Source: Eubacteriaceae bacterium (GTDB taxonomy: Bacteria; Bacillota; Clostridia; Oscillospirales; Acutalibacteraceae). Taken from it: a DNA stretch of 64,000 bases. Position numbers and translations under genes: made by a program. Each line of letters begins with the position of its first letter. Within the stretch, counting starts at the first letter, position 1. Positions 42,189 through 51,098 of this stretch are shown in pieces. Location: NCBI GenBank assembly GCA_021770095.1, contig JAETRQ010000006.1, positions 1-64,000 on the forward strand, read 5' to 3'. The notes below the pieces were generated by a model. It saw only the letters and a program-made list of their open reading frames with translations, had not been told where the DNA came from and searched no databases.

Positions 42189-44078
42189 ATGAATGTGCTT
42201 GATGTACAAAATTTAACATTATCTTTTGCTGACAATACTCTTTTTTCAGATATATCATTTGATATTAAGGAAAAAGAAAAGGTCGGCTTTGTCGGCGTTA
42301 ACGGTGCCGGTAAAACTTCTTTGTTCAAGATTATTACAGGTGAATATATTCCTGATTCAGGTAACTGTTTTATTTCCAAAAATGCAAAACTCGGTTATAT
42401 GGAGCAGCATACCTGTTCCAATAACCGCACAATCTGGCAGGAACTTATCTCAGTCTATACTGATTTGATTGATATGGAGTCAGAACTTGAAAATATTGCG
42501 GATTTGCTTCATTCAAATCCAACGGATGATTTGATTGAAAAACAGGATTTCCTTACCCGTAAATTTCAGGATAACGGAGGTTTGACTTATAAGTCAATGA
42601 CTCGTTCGGCACTGATTGGTCTTGGATTTTCCGAAAGTGAATTTGATAAACCCACTTCAACACTTTCCGGCGGACAAAAGTCAAAATTAATTCTTGCAAA
42701 ACTGCTTTTGTCCAACGCGGATTTTCTTTTGCTTGATGAACCGACCAACCACCTTGACATCAGTGCAATCCAATGGCTTGAAGAATTTTTGAAAAATTTT
42801 AACGGCGCTTGTCTGATTATCAGTCATGACCGATATTTTCTTGATAAAATTACGGACAAAACCATTGAACTTGAGAATCAGAAGATTCGTTCCTATAAAG
42901 GCAATTATTCTGAATTCCTTGTGAAAAAAGAAGCAGAGCAAAAAGCAATTGCCGATAAATATGAAAATGATATGAAAGAGATTGAACGTCTTGAAGGGAT
43001 TATTGCTCAACAGCGTCAATGGAACAGAGAAAAGAATATCAAAACCGCAGAGAGCAAAGAAAAAGTTGTTGAACGTATTAAAGCACAACTCGTTGTTCCT
43101 GACAGCAAGGTTGCTAAAATAAGATTTGATTTTACTCCCAAATGTGTTTCGGGTGAAGATGTTCTTGATGTTGTGGATTTGAAGAAGAGTTTCGGTGATC
43201 ATGAAATTTTCAGAAACATTTCTTTTAATGTCAAACGCGGTGAAAGAGTTTTTCTGCTTGGAGATAACGGTTGCGGCAAAACCACTTTGTTAAAAATTCT
43301 TATGGGTGATTTGTCCCGTGATGACGGAACATTCAGGTTTGGTTCGTCTTTGTTGACAGGGTATTTTGATCAGGTTCAGGCAAAACTGGATTTGAGTAAG
43401 ACTGTTATTGATGAAGTGTGGACAAACTTCCCTTATATGACTGAGACACGTGTGAGAAATGCACTTGCATCCTTTTTGTTCAAAGGTGATGAGGTGTACA
43501 GAAAACTTGATGTCTGCTCCGGCGGCGAACGTGCAAGGGTGGCATTGCTTAAACTTATGCTCGGCGGTTTTAATTTTCTTCTTCTTGATGAACCTACAAA
43601 TCATCTTGATGCTTTTTCAAGAGAAGAACTTGAAAATACACTTCTCAATTATCAAGGGACAATGCTTATCGTTTCACATGACAGATATTTTATCAATAAA
43701 CTTGCAACCAGAATTGTTGAACTCACACCCGAAGGCTGCAACAATTTCCTTGGCAATTATAATGATTATTCAGAACACAGATTTATTGCCGAAACAAAGA
43801 AGGAAGAAAAGTCAAAACCTAAAGTAAATGATTATAAACTCAAAAAAGAAAGACAGAGTAATTTAAGAAAACTTACAACACTTCAGTCAAAAATTGAAAA
43901 AGAGATTGAAGAAACAGAAGAGGAAATTTCCTTGCTTGAAGAAAAACTGTCATCTGTGCAGTATGAGGAACTGATCAAGTTAACATCTATACTTGATGAA
44001 CTTACGCAAAAACGCGATGCGCTTTATCAGCAGTGGGAAGATACATCATCTGCACTTGATGATTTAGGCAATGAATAG
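42189..44078 (+). CDS. ABC-F family ATPase
   Basis: The 629-residue soluble protein has two ABC domains and no membrane part: Walker A GVNGAGKTSLFK and GDNGCGKTTLLK, signatures LSGGQKSKL and CSGGERARV, and Walker B LLLDEPTNHLD in both halves. A charged interdomain linker (KKEAEQKAIADKYENDMKEIERLE) and a C-terminal coiled coil (about 545-620) fit the Uup/YfmR-like branch that acts on ribosomes. Antibiotic resistance is possible for the wider family but not indicated. The last codons lie inside a palindromic element. Confidence 0.93.
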   Translation: MNVLDVQNLTLSFADNTLFSDISFDIKEKEKVGFVGVNGAGKTSLFKIITGEYIPDSGNCFISKNAKLGYMEQHTCSNNRTIWQELISVYTDLIDMESELENIADLLHSNPTDDLIEKQDFLTRKFQDNGGLTYKSMTRSALIGLGFSESEFDKPTSTLSGGQKSKLILAKLLLSNADFLLLDEPTNHLDISAIQWLEEFLKNFNGACLIISHDRYFLDKITDKTIELENQKIRSYKGNYSEFLVKKEAEQKAIADKYENDMKEIERLEGIIAQQRQWNREKNIKTAESKEKVVERIKAQLVVPDSKVAKIRFDFTPKCVSGEDVLDVVDLKKSFGDHEIFRNISFNVKRGERVFLLGDNGCGKTTLLKILMGDLSRDDGTFRFGSSLLTGYFDQVQAKLDLSKTVIDEVWTNFPYMTETRVRNALASFLFKGDEVYRKLDVCSGGERARVALLKLMLGGFNFLLLDEPTNHLDAFSREELENTLLNYQGTMLIVSHDRYFINKLATRIVELTPEGCNNFLGNYNDYSEHRFIAETKKEEKSKPKVNDYKLKKERQSNLRKLTTLQSKIEKEIEETEEEISLLEEKLSSVQYEELIKLTSILDELTQKRDALYQQWEDTSSALDDLGNE

Positions 44079-44219
44079 AAATCCGAACTTGCCCAAAGCA
44101 CCGTATTAAAGCGAATTTGTGAAGTTTTCTATGTTGCCTTGCGTCAGCAAGGCTTCCATCTCAAAAATCAAAATTCATCTTTAATCCAAAACCACGGTTC
44201 GGATTACTACTCATTGCCT
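44066..44219. repeat. 154-bp imperfect palindrome, MITE-like
   Basis: The outer arms 44066-44088 and 44197-44219 are inverted repeats matching at 21 of 23 positions (AGGCAATGA, ATCCGAAC). Inner parts also pair loosely around ATTAAAG and GAATTT, and the centre is a tight CCTTGC-GTCA-GCAAGG hairpin. The left arm includes the last four codons and the stop of the ABC-F gene. There is no open frame. It could be a non-autonomous mobile element or a large RNA hairpin acting as a terminator. Confidence 0.75.
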
Positions 44220-44259
44220 AGCCAAACAAGAATAATACATAGATACTCAGGGGGTTAAT

Positions 44260-45483
44260 ATGGCGGATATAGTTGTTATCGGCGGCGGTGCTGCAGGATT
44301 GATGTGTGCAGCAAAATCGTCACAGAATGGTAATCATGTTACAGTTCTGGAAAAAATGCCCCGTCCTGCAAGAAAACTGATGATAACAGGCAAAGGCAGA
44401 TGTAATCTGACAAATGCTGTTTATGATATTGATGATTTGATTGCAAATGTTCCTACCAATCCCAGATTTCTGTATTCTGCTTTTTCATCTTTTATGCCAT
44501 ATGATACAATGGCATTGTTTGAGGGACTCGGTGTGCCGCTCAAAGTTGAAAGAGGCAACCGTGTTTTTCCTCAAAGCGATAAGGCAGTAGACGTTGTTGA
44601 TGCCCTTGTCCGTTATTGTAAGGACAGCGGTGCAAAAATTGTGCATGCTGCTGCAAAAGCATTTGAAATGCATAACGGTGTAATTACGGCGGTTATTCTG
44701 GATGATAATTCAAAAATATCTTGTGATAAAGTTGCTGTTTGTACCGGTGGTAAAAGTTATCCCGCCACAGGTTCAACAGGCGACGGGTATATTCTTGCAA
44801 GGTCGGTAGGGCATACTGTCACTCCAATCAAGCCAAGTCTGGTTGCCCTTGTCTGCTCAAATCATTTTATTCCCAAACTTCAGGGCCTTTCATTAAAAAA
44901 TATAGAAATACACTTGTTTGAGAATGATAAAGAAATATTTACCGATTTTGGTGAAATGCTGTTTACGCACTACGGAGTATCCGGTCCTGTAATTTTATCA
45001 GCATCAAGTCATATCAGAAATATGGGCAGCAAAGATTATTATATTTCAATTGACCTGAAACCGGCACTTGATGAACCGGCACTTGATAAGCGTATTCAAA
45101 GAGATTTTTCTGAATTGTCAAATAAAGATTTTATAAATTCGCTCAACAAATTATTGCCTAAAAAATTAATTCCTGTTATAGTTTTACTTAGCGGTATTGA
45201 GCCGTCCTGTAAAGTGAATCAGATTACAAAGGAACAAAGGCAAAAACTTGTCAGATTAATAAAGAATTTTAAGGTTAATATTTCTGAATTCAGACCTGTC
45301 GAAGAAGCAATCATTACTTCAGGCGGTGTAAATGTAAAAGAAATTGAACCCAAAACGATGAAATCAAAGATTGTTGACAATCTTTATTTCGCCGGTGAAG
45401 TAATTGACGTTGATGCTTATACAGGTGGATTTAATTTGCAGATTGCTTTTTCCACTGCAGTTCTCTGCGGTGAGAATATGTGA
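44260..45483 (+). CDS. BaiN/HI0933-type FAD-dependent oxidoreductase
   Basis: The 407-residue flavoprotein has the FAD motif IVVIGGGAAGLMCAAKS, then KMPRPARKLMITGKGRCNLTN, the family hallmark near residues 35-55, and LYFAGEVIDVDAYTGGFNLQIAFSTA at the C-terminus. The family is annotated as aminoacetone oxidase-like or BaiN-like; the substrate is unknown. CAGGGGG is 6-7 nt before the ATG. cmk follows after 14 nt, so this is probably the first gene of the cmk-plsC-ispH/rpsA operon. Confidence 0.92.
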   Translation: MADIVVIGGGAAGLMCAAKSSQNGNHVTVLEKMPRPARKLMITGKGRCNLTNAVYDIDDLIANVPTNPRFLYSAFSSFMPYDTMALFEGLGVPLKVERGNRVFPQSDKAVDVVDALVRYCKDSGAKIVHAAAKAFEMHNGVITAVILDDNSKISCDKVAVCTGGKSYPATGSTGDGYILARSVGHTVTPIKPSLVALVCSNHFIPKLQGLSLKNIEIHLFENDKEIFTDFGEMLFTHYGVSGPVILSASSHIRNMGSKDYYISIDLKPALDEPALDKRIQRDFSELSNKDFINSLNKLLPKKLIPVIVLLSGIEPSCKVNQITKEQRQKLVRLIKNFKVNISEFRPVEEAIITSGGVNVKEIEPKTMKSKIVDNLYFAGEVIDVDAYTGGFNLQIAFSTAVLCGENM

Positions 45484-45497
45484 TAAGGAGAAGAAAT

Positions 45498-46163
45498 ATG
45501 ATTAATGTTGCGATTGACGGACCAGCAGGTGCAGGCAAATCAACTATTGCCAAGGCAGCGGCAAAAGAGCTTGGTTTTATTTATGTGGATACGGGTGCTT
45601 TGTACAGAACGATTGCCCTTAATTCTATCAGGAATCATGCGCTTGATGATAATGAAAAGATAATTGCGCTGCTTGAGAGTACTGATGTAAAACTTGGTTT
45701 TGCAGAAGACGGGACACAATGCGTTTTCCTGAATGATGAGGATGTATCATCACTTATCCGTACGCCTGAAATTTCTATGGGTGCATCAAAAGTTTCTGCA
45801 ATTCCTCAGGTACGTGAATTTCTGCTTTCACTCCAGCGTGATATTGCAAAAAATAATAATGTGATTATGGACGGAAGGGATATTGCATCCGTTATACTCC
45901 CAAATGCAAATCCTAAAATTTTTCTTTTCGCATCTCCTGAATGCAGGGCTGAGAGAAGATATAAAGAACTTATAGAAAAAGGCGAATATGTAACTTACGA
46001 AGAAGTTCTTGCAGATGTGAATCAAAGAGATTATCAGGATTCACATCGTGAGATTGCACCGCTCAAACCAACAGAGGATTCCATACTTGCCGATACTTCT
46101 AAGTTAACGCTTGAAGAATCCATTAACTTTATTATCGATATTATTAAGGAGAATGTACAGTGA
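45498..46163 (+). CDS. cmk: Cytidylate kinase
   Basis: The 221-residue (d)CMP kinase has the P-loop IDGPAGAGKSTIAKA at the N-terminus, YVDTGALYRTIAL, and VIMDGRDIASVILPNA. AAGGAGA precedes ATG 45498 by 7 nt; an earlier in-frame ATG overlaps the upstream gene without a ribosome site. The cmk-plsC-ispH-rpsA order is a known Clostridia arrangement. Confidence 0.96.
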   Translation: MINVAIDGPAGAGKSTIAKAAAKELGFIYVDTGALYRTIALNSIRNHALDDNEKIIALLESTDVKLGFAEDGTQCVFLNDEDVSSLIRTPEISMGASKVSAIPQVREFLLSLQRDIAKNNNVIMDGRDIASVILPNANPKIFLFASPECRAERRYKELIEKGEYVTYEEVLADVNQRDYQDSHREIAPLKPTEDSILADTSKLTLEESINFIIDIIKENVQ

Positions 46164-46816
46164 AAGAATTTGATTATTCTCAGGTAAAGCATTATAAAAT
46201 GTATAATTTTATAAAGACTATATTCAGACCGCTTGTTAAGATTGTTTATAAAATTAAGTTTAAAGGGCTTGAAAATATTCCCAAAGATCAAAATAATTAC
46301 ATAGTAGCCATTAACCATACTTGTGCACTTGATCCTATATTTGTTGCTTGTCCGAAGGATGTTCCTCCGCTCCATTTTATGGCAAAGGCTGAACTTTTCA
46401 AAAATCCGTTTGCAGCATGGTTTATTACGCATATGTATGGATTTCCTGTAAGACGCGGAAAAGGGGATACTTCCGCAATTGAATACGGTGAAAAGATTAT
46501 TAATGAAGGGCATGTTATGGCGATTTGTCCTGAAGGTAAACGTATAAAAGACAAAGACGGCGTTCCTCAAAAGGCGAAAGCAGGTGTTGCCGTAATTGCA
46601 AAAGCGACCGGTGCGGATATTTTACCTGTTGCAATCTGTTGTAACGGCAAAATAAAAGCAGGCAAAAAAGTGGTTGTTTCATATGGTAAGATGATTAAAA
46701 ACAGCGAACTCGGTCTTGAAGGTGACGATGTCGGTATGCGTGCAATAAAAAATGCTGCCAATATGGTTATGGACAGAATTACATCTCTTTGGGAGGCAGA
46801 AAAGAATATTGATTAA
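46160..46816 (+). CDS. plsC: 1-acyl-sn-glycerol-3-phosphate acyltransferase (PlsC-like)
   Basis: The 218-residue acyltransferase has the catalytic HX4D motif (NHTCALD, around residues 52-58), FPVRRGKGD and CPEGKRIK, the lipid-binding EG motif. It makes phosphatidic acid at the membrane. The start is a GTG overlapping the cmk stop by 4 nt (GTGA), with AAGGAG upstream. The 3' end overlaps the next gene by 8 nt. Confidence 0.93.
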   Translation: MKEFDYSQVKHYKMYNFIKTIFRPLVKIVYKIKFKGLENIPKDQNNYIVAINHTCALDPIFVACPKDVPPLHFMAKAELFKNPFAAWFITHMYGFPVRRGKGDTSAIEYGEKIINEGHVMAICPEGKRIKDKDGVPQKAKAGVAVIAKATGADILPVAICCNGKIKAGKKVVVSYGKMIKNSELGLEGDDVGMRAIKNAANMVMDRITSLWEAEKNID

Positions 46817-48866
46817 TTTAGCAAAAACAGCAGGATTTTGTTTTGGTGTTGACCGTGCTGTCAATTTGGTTTATGAACTTGTTGAAAAAGGTGAAAAGGT
46901 CTGTACCTTGGGTCCCATTATCCACAACAGTCAACTTGTGGCAGATTTGGAATCAAAGGGTGTAAAAATCATTGATAAGGTATCGGATTGCCCTGACGGA
47001 TATACGATTGTTATCAGAACACATGGTGTTGAAAAAAGCATTATTGATGAGGCTAAATGCAGCAATATCAATTATGTTGATGCAACTTGCCCGTTTGTTT
47101 CAAAAATTCACAGAATAGTTACAGAACAGCCCGATGATTGTGTTACTCTTATTGCAGGTGATGAAAATCATCCTGAAGTTAAGGGTATCCGTTCTTATTG
47201 TAAAGGCGAAAGTTATGTCTTTAAAAATCAGGAAGAACTTGAAGATATTTTAAAAAATCACAATCTTGGTGAAAAAAAGTCACTGATTTGTGTATCTCAG
47301 ACTACTTTTTCATTAAAAGAATGGAAAAAATGCGAGAAAATTCTAAAAAAACTATATACAAATTGCAGAATTTATAGTACAATATGTAATGCTACCGCAG
47401 ATCGACAGGAAGAAGCAGCAGCATTGTCCAAAGATGCAGATGCAGTTATTGTCATCGGTGGCAGACATTCATCAAATACTTGTAAACTCAGAGATGTGTG
47501 CAAAGTGAATGCTGATACATTTCTTATTGAAACCTCAGCAGAACTCAAAACAATTGATTTGAGTAAATACAAAGTAATTGGTGTCACAGCGGGGGCTTCG
47601 ACACCCGCGGTTATTATCAAGGAGGTACTAAAATCCATGTCCGAAGAAATTATTGAAAAGGAAGTTGAAACAACTTCAGCCAAAACTGAAGAAGTTGTGG
47701 AGACAGCAGAAACCGCTGATAAAGCCAATATGGCTGCTGTCAAAGCATCTGCTGATGGTGAGGCATCCTTCGAAGAAATGCTTGAAGAATCATTCAGAGA
47801 AGACGAAAACAGCAAGGTAGTTAAGGGAACAGTTGTAAACATCACTCCTACAGAAGTATTTGTTGATGTTGAAGGCAGAAAGCAGACAGGCGTTATCGCA
47901 TTTGACGACCTTTCTTCCGAACCTATCACTAAGCCGGAAGATGCAGTAAGCATCGGCGATGTTCTTGACCTTGTTATTATGAAAACTGATGACAGTGAAG
48001 GTGTACTTAAACTTTCAAAGAAACTTGTTGACGCATTCAAAGGCTGGGAAGATATTGTTGCAGCCAAAGAGTCAGACGAAGTTCTTGAAGGAACAGTCAT
48101 TTCAGTTGTTAAAGGCGGCGTAATTGTTGTAACAAAAGGCAGTCGTGTATTCGTTCCTGCATCTCTTACAGGGGTTCCACGTAATCAGGAATTAGATGTT
48201 CTTAAAGGTGCAACAGTTCGCTTTAGAATCATTGATATTAATCCGGCTCGCCGCCGTGCAGTCGGTTCAATAAAGGTTGTTGCAATTGAAGAGAGAAAGG
48301 CTCAGCAGGAAGCACTCTGGGCAACTCTTGAAGAAGGCCAGAAAATCACAGGTACAGTTAAGTCATTGACAAGTTACGGTGCTTTTGTTGACATCGGCGG
48401 TATGGATGGCATGATTCACATCAGTGAACTTTCATGGAACAGAATCAAACATCCGTCAGAAGTTGTTAATGTCGGCGATGTTGTTGAAGTAACTATCAAG
48501 GCTCTTGATGCAGAGAATAAGAAGATTTCTCTCGGTTTCAAGAAGATTGAGGACAATCCATGGGAAATCCTTAAGAGAGATTATCCAGTAGGAACAGATT
48601 GCAAGGCTAAGATCGTTTCAATTGCATCTTTCGGTGCATTTGCAAATGTTATTCCGGGTATTGATGGCCTTATTCATATCAGTCAGATTTCATGGGATCG
48701 AATCAAGACTCCTGCAGATGTACTTAATGTAGGCGACGAAGTTGATGTAAGAATTATCGACATTGACTTTGATAAGAAGAGAGTTTCACTTTCAATGAAA
48801 GAACTTATTGAAAAGCCGGAACAGACTATTGAAATCCTTTCTGATTCAGACGAAACAGAAGAATAA
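46809..48866 (+). CDS. ispH-rpsA: IspH (HMBPP reductase) fused to ribosomal protein S1
   Basis: The 685-residue fusion has an N-terminal part to about residue 280 that is IspH, the [4Fe-4S] enzyme of the last MEP-pathway step: cluster cysteines in AGFCFGV, DATCPFV and TICNATADRQ, with HGVEKS between them. After an acidic linker (about 280-330, rich in Glu, Thr and Ala) come four S1 RNA-binding domains, at about 335-405, 420-490, 507-575 and 594-665. The start is a TTG overlapping plsC, with GGGAGG 12 nt upstream. Longer frames run into plsC. The fusion is known in Clostridia. A terminator follows. Confidence 0.94.
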   Translation: MINLAKTAGFCFGVDRAVNLVYELVEKGEKVCTLGPIIHNSQLVADLESKGVKIIDKVSDCPDGYTIVIRTHGVEKSIIDEAKCSNINYVDATCPFVSKIHRIVTEQPDDCVTLIAGDENHPEVKGIRSYCKGESYVFKNQEELEDILKNHNLGEKKSLICVSQTTFSLKEWKKCEKILKKLYTNCRIYSTICNATADRQEEAAALSKDADAVIVIGGRHSSNTCKLRDVCKVNADTFLIETSAELKTIDLSKYKVIGVTAGASTPAVIIKEVLKSMSEEIIEKEVETTSAKTEEVVETAETADKANMAAVKASADGEASFEEMLEESFREDENSKVVKGTVVNITPTEVFVDVEGRKQTGVIAFDDLSSEPITKPEDAVSIGDVLDLVIMKTDDSEGVLKLSKKLVDAFKGWEDIVAAKESDEVLEGTVISVVKGGVIVVTKGSRVFVPASLTGVPRNQELDVLKGATVRFRIIDINPARRRAVGSIKVVAIEERKAQQEALWATLEEGQKITGTVKSLTSYGAFVDIGGMDGMIHISELSWNRIKHPSEVVNVGDVVEVTIKALDAENKKISLGFKKIEDNPWEILKRDYPVGTDCKAKIVSIASFGAFANVIPGIDGLIHISQISWDRIKTPADVLNVGDEVDVRIIDIDFDKKRVSLSMKELIEKPEQTIEILSDSDETEE

Positions 48867-48877
48867 TGAATTAAAAA

Positions 48878-48904
48878 TGCACCGATTATTCGGTGCATTT
48901 TTTT
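48878..48904 (+). terminator. Terminator after ispH-rpsA
   Basis: TGCACCGA and TCGGTGCA form an 8-bp stem with a TTAT loop, followed by TTTTTTT. Confidence 0.92.
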
Positions 48905-48942
48905 GTAAACATCTTACGATTTCCTGACTTGCTTTTATCAAT

Positions 48943-48980
48943 TGTTGAAAACTCAACGAATTGTTGAGTTTTCTTCAACA
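48943..48980. promoter_or_regulatory. Palindromic operator candidate upstream of the XRE regulator
   Basis: TGTTGAAAACTCAAC (48943-48957), GAATT, then GTTGAGTTTTC-TT-CAACA (48963-48980) form an inverted repeat with a 2-nt bulge; the inner CTCAAC-GAATT-GTTGAG is perfect. It lies 9 bp upstream of a -35 box, a typical position for a regulator site. Confidence 0.6.
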
Positions 48981-48989
48981 CATAGGTTA

Positions 48990-49018
48990 TTGTTATATCG
49001 GAATTATTGCTCTATTAT
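48990..49018 (+). promoter_or_regulatory. Promoter for the XRE regulator
   Basis: TTGTTA (48990-48995), 17 nt and TATTAT (49013-49018). Confidence 0.65.
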
Positions 49019-49061
49019 ATAAGTACAATAGCTATTGATTCTTTTTTTTGAGGAGCGTTTT

Positions 49062-50144
49062 ATGAATATTTATTTTGGTGAAAATATAAAAAAGTTTCGT
49101 AAAGAGCGTAAACTGACCCAAGAAGCACTGGCAGAATATTTGGATGTTTCGTTTCAGACTGTCAGTAAATGGGAACGTGGTGAGGGTTATCCTGATATAA
49201 CAACATTGCCTGTGATTTCAACCTTCTTTGGTGTAACACTTGATGAATTGTTTGGAGTTAACCGTGCAGAAACAGAAGTTAAACTTGTTTCAATGCTTGA
49301 AAAATATGATAATCTCTGCGATGTTGATATGCGAAAGACGTTATTGGATGAACTTCTACAAATTGCACCAAACGATTTCAGAATTCTTTTGAGAGAATTA
49401 AGTTACTTGATTCATTTTTGTGACAATAAAATTAGTGCAAAAAGAATTCATACACTTTATGATAATATTCAGAATAACTGTAATAATGACAGAATTCGTA
49501 TCAGCGCAACCAGGCACATGATATATTATTATGCAGATTTGGCAAAGACCAATGATAGTACGATTTCATTTTCTGATGTTGAAGATTTACTTCGAAATAT
49601 GCCTTGTATGAGAGATGGACAAGAATTCATTGCATCATATCTTTATCCGCGCGACCATCCGAGTTATTATCAAAATATACAGGAAGCAATAGAAGAAAGT
49701 ATATGTTTGTTAGATACAAGTGTTAGTCACTATTATTTGTATGATGAAAATTTTTCAATTGAATACAAAATTAACATACTTGAAAGAACTTTGAAAATCA
49801 AACACATGATTTATGATGATGGTAATTATGGTGAACAATGGCAATCTGTTATTTATAGTTACGGTCATTTGGGTTACTTGTATTTTCAAAAAGGGAGCAC
49901 CGAAAAAGCCTTGGAGAATTTAAAAACAAGTGTTGCTCTTGCAAAAGAATATGATACTTTGGAGAGAATAACCATTATGCATTCACAATTGTTTGAAGGA
50001 AGAAAATTTGACAAACATAAGTTGGGCAGTACTTATATGGCAACTTCAAGGATGAAAGATCTTATGAGCGAAAAGTATCCTTTATCTGAAAGTTTCAAAA
50101 GTAGTAATGAATTTAAAGAATTATTAGAAATTCTTAATTCATAA
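49062..50144 (+). CDS. XRE-family transcriptional regulator with a long C-terminal domain
   Basis: The 360-residue protein has an N-terminal helix-turn-helix (residues 5-60: LTQEALAEYLDVSFQTVSKWERG) followed by about 290 residues of mostly helical sequence. The late part (GHLGYLYFQKGSTEKALENLKTSVALAKEY) reads like TPR units, so a peptide or protein ligand is plausible. ATG 49062 has GAGGAGC 8 nt upstream. It is monocistronic, with a palindrome just upstream of its promoter that it may bind itself. Target genes are unknown. Confidence 0.85.
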   Translation: MNIYFGENIKKFRKERKLTQEALAEYLDVSFQTVSKWERGEGYPDITTLPVISTFFGVTLDELFGVNRAETEVKLVSMLEKYDNLCDVDMRKTLLDELLQIAPNDFRILLRELSYLIHFCDNKISAKRIHTLYDNIQNNCNNDRIRISATRHMIYYYADLAKTNDSTISFSDVEDLLRNMPCMRDGQEFIASYLYPRDHPSYYQNIQEAIEESICLLDTSVSHYYLYDENFSIEYKINILERTLKIKHMIYDDGNYGEQWQSVIYSYGHLGYLYFQKGSTEKALENLKTSVALAKEYDTLERITIMHSQLFEGRKFDKHKLGSTYMATSRMKDLMSEKYPLSESFKSSNEFKELLEILNS

Positions 50145-50156
50145 TGGATTTTATCG

Positions 50157-50198
50157 CAATACACAAAAGCACGCTTAGCAGCGTGCTTTTGTGTATTG
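50157..50198. terminator. Long bidirectional terminator between convergent genes
   Basis: A perfect 19-bp stem with a TAGC loop (50157-50175 with 50180-50198, core AGCACGCT/AGCGTGCT). The outer stem is A/T-rich, which supplies the T-run on either strand. Confidence 0.9.
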
Positions 50199-50207
50199 TT
50201 ATGCCTG

Positions 50208-50774
50208 TTATTCAAAAATTGAATTCATAAGATTTTCATAAACACCTGCAGGATTTTGTTGGAACTTTTCTTTGATAACCTGTGCTTGTGTTTCTGTTTT
50301 GACATTGAGCGTCAGTACCATGAAGTCACTGTCAATATCACTTACATGCAATGTGATTTTGTATCCGTTTTCATCTTTCTCTATCGTAACTTTATTTTCT
50401 TTTTTATTAATATCCATTGCAGCAAATTTGCTTACAAGTTCAATACTTTTTTCTCTTATTGTCAGCGGTAAATCATTTTCAACAATTTCAACCAGAAATT
50501 TACAATCCGCATTTATTTTTAAATAACCTTCATCTGATTGAGTTATATATCCTTTTTTTACAAGTTTTCCGATTGCACTTGATATTTCAAAGTAATTGGC
50601 AATTTTGCCGTCAACCAGTGCATCAATAATATTTCTTTCTGTAATTTTTTCTTTGCAATTGGCAAGAATATAACAGACGATTATTGTTATTGATGAACTT
50701 GAGCGCAGTCCGCCTTCTTCAATCCCTGCGGTGAATGCATCGAATTGCAGGGAAGGGTTAAATTCTTTTTCCAT
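50208..50774 (-). CDS. DUF4364 family protein, winged-helix-like
   Basis: The 188-residue protein has a winged helix-like N-terminal half (about residues 25-90: ITIIVCYILANCKEKITERNI to LVKKGYITQSDEGYL) and a beta-rich C-terminal half (YKITLHVSDIDSDFMVLTLNVKT). This fits DUF4364, a Firmicutes family presumed to regulate transcription; targets are unknown. It has its own promoter, back to back with that of the DUF1858-trmK operon. Confidence 0.85.
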   Translation of the reverse strand: MEKEFNPSLQFDAFTAGIEEGGLRSSSSITIIVCYILANCKEKITERNIIDALVDGKIANYFEISSAIGKLVKKGYITQSDEGYLKINADCKFLVEIVENDLPLTIREKSIELVSKFAAMDINKKENKVTIEKDENGYKITLHVSDIDSDFMVLTLNVKTETQAQVIKEKFQQNPAGVYENLMNSIFE

Positions 50775-50806
50775 TAATTATCAAACCTCGTATAAAATTT
50801 ATAAAA

Positions 50807-50835
50807 AGTATAACATATCTTTCACAATCTTGCAA
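50807..50835 (-). promoter_or_regulatory. Promoter for the DUF4364 gene
   Basis: On the minus strand TTGCAA (50830-50835), 17 nt and TATACT (50807-50812) with a TGn extension. TTGCAA is self-complementary and also serves the plus-strand promoter. Confidence 0.65.
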
Positions 50836-50858
50836 TCAAATATTATTTGTGATATAAA
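50830..50858 (+). promoter_or_regulatory. Promoter for the DUF1858-trmK-nif3-rqcH-ispDF genes
   Basis: TTGCAA (50830-50835), 17 nt and TATAAA (50853-50858). Its -35 box is the same six bases as that of the divergent DUF4364 promoter. Confidence 0.65.
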
Positions 50859-50894
50859 TAATATTGATGAAATAATTTAAAGGAGATTTTTAAA

Positions 50895-51098
50895 ATGACA
50901 GAAATTACTAAAGAAACGATTATCGGTGATATTCTTGATATTTGTCCGGATGCAGCACCGCTTTTTCTTGAAATCGGTATGCATTGCCTCGGATGTCCGT
51001 CATCACGTGGTGAGAATATTGAACAGGCTTGTATGGTTCACGGAACAGATCCGGATGAACTCGTGCAGAAACTGAATGACTTTATTGCGTCAAAGTAA
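50895..51098 (+). CDS. DUF1858 redox-disulfide domain protein
   Basis: The 67-residue protein is a single DUF1858 domain: ITKETIIGDILDICPDAAPLFLEIGMHCLGCPSS, with a CxxC (CLGC) near residues 32-35. Domains of this family occur alone or fused to hybrid-cluster-type proteins; a disulfide or metal role is presumed. AAAGGAG lies before the ATG. Its stop overlaps the trmK start by one base. Confidence 0.9.
   Translation: MTEITKETIIGDILDICPDAAPLFLEIGMHCLGCPSSRGENIEQACMVHGTDPDELVQKLNDFIASK

Noticed and set aside
46034-46570. Open frame antisense to cmk and plsC
   Set aside because: It spans two overlapping real genes and has no promoter, ribosome site or recognisable domain.
47372-48100. 242-codon open frame antisense to the S1 part of ispH-rpsA
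   Set aside because: The Ser/Thr-rich translation mirrors the Glu/Val/Lys codon pattern of the real gene; there is no start signal.
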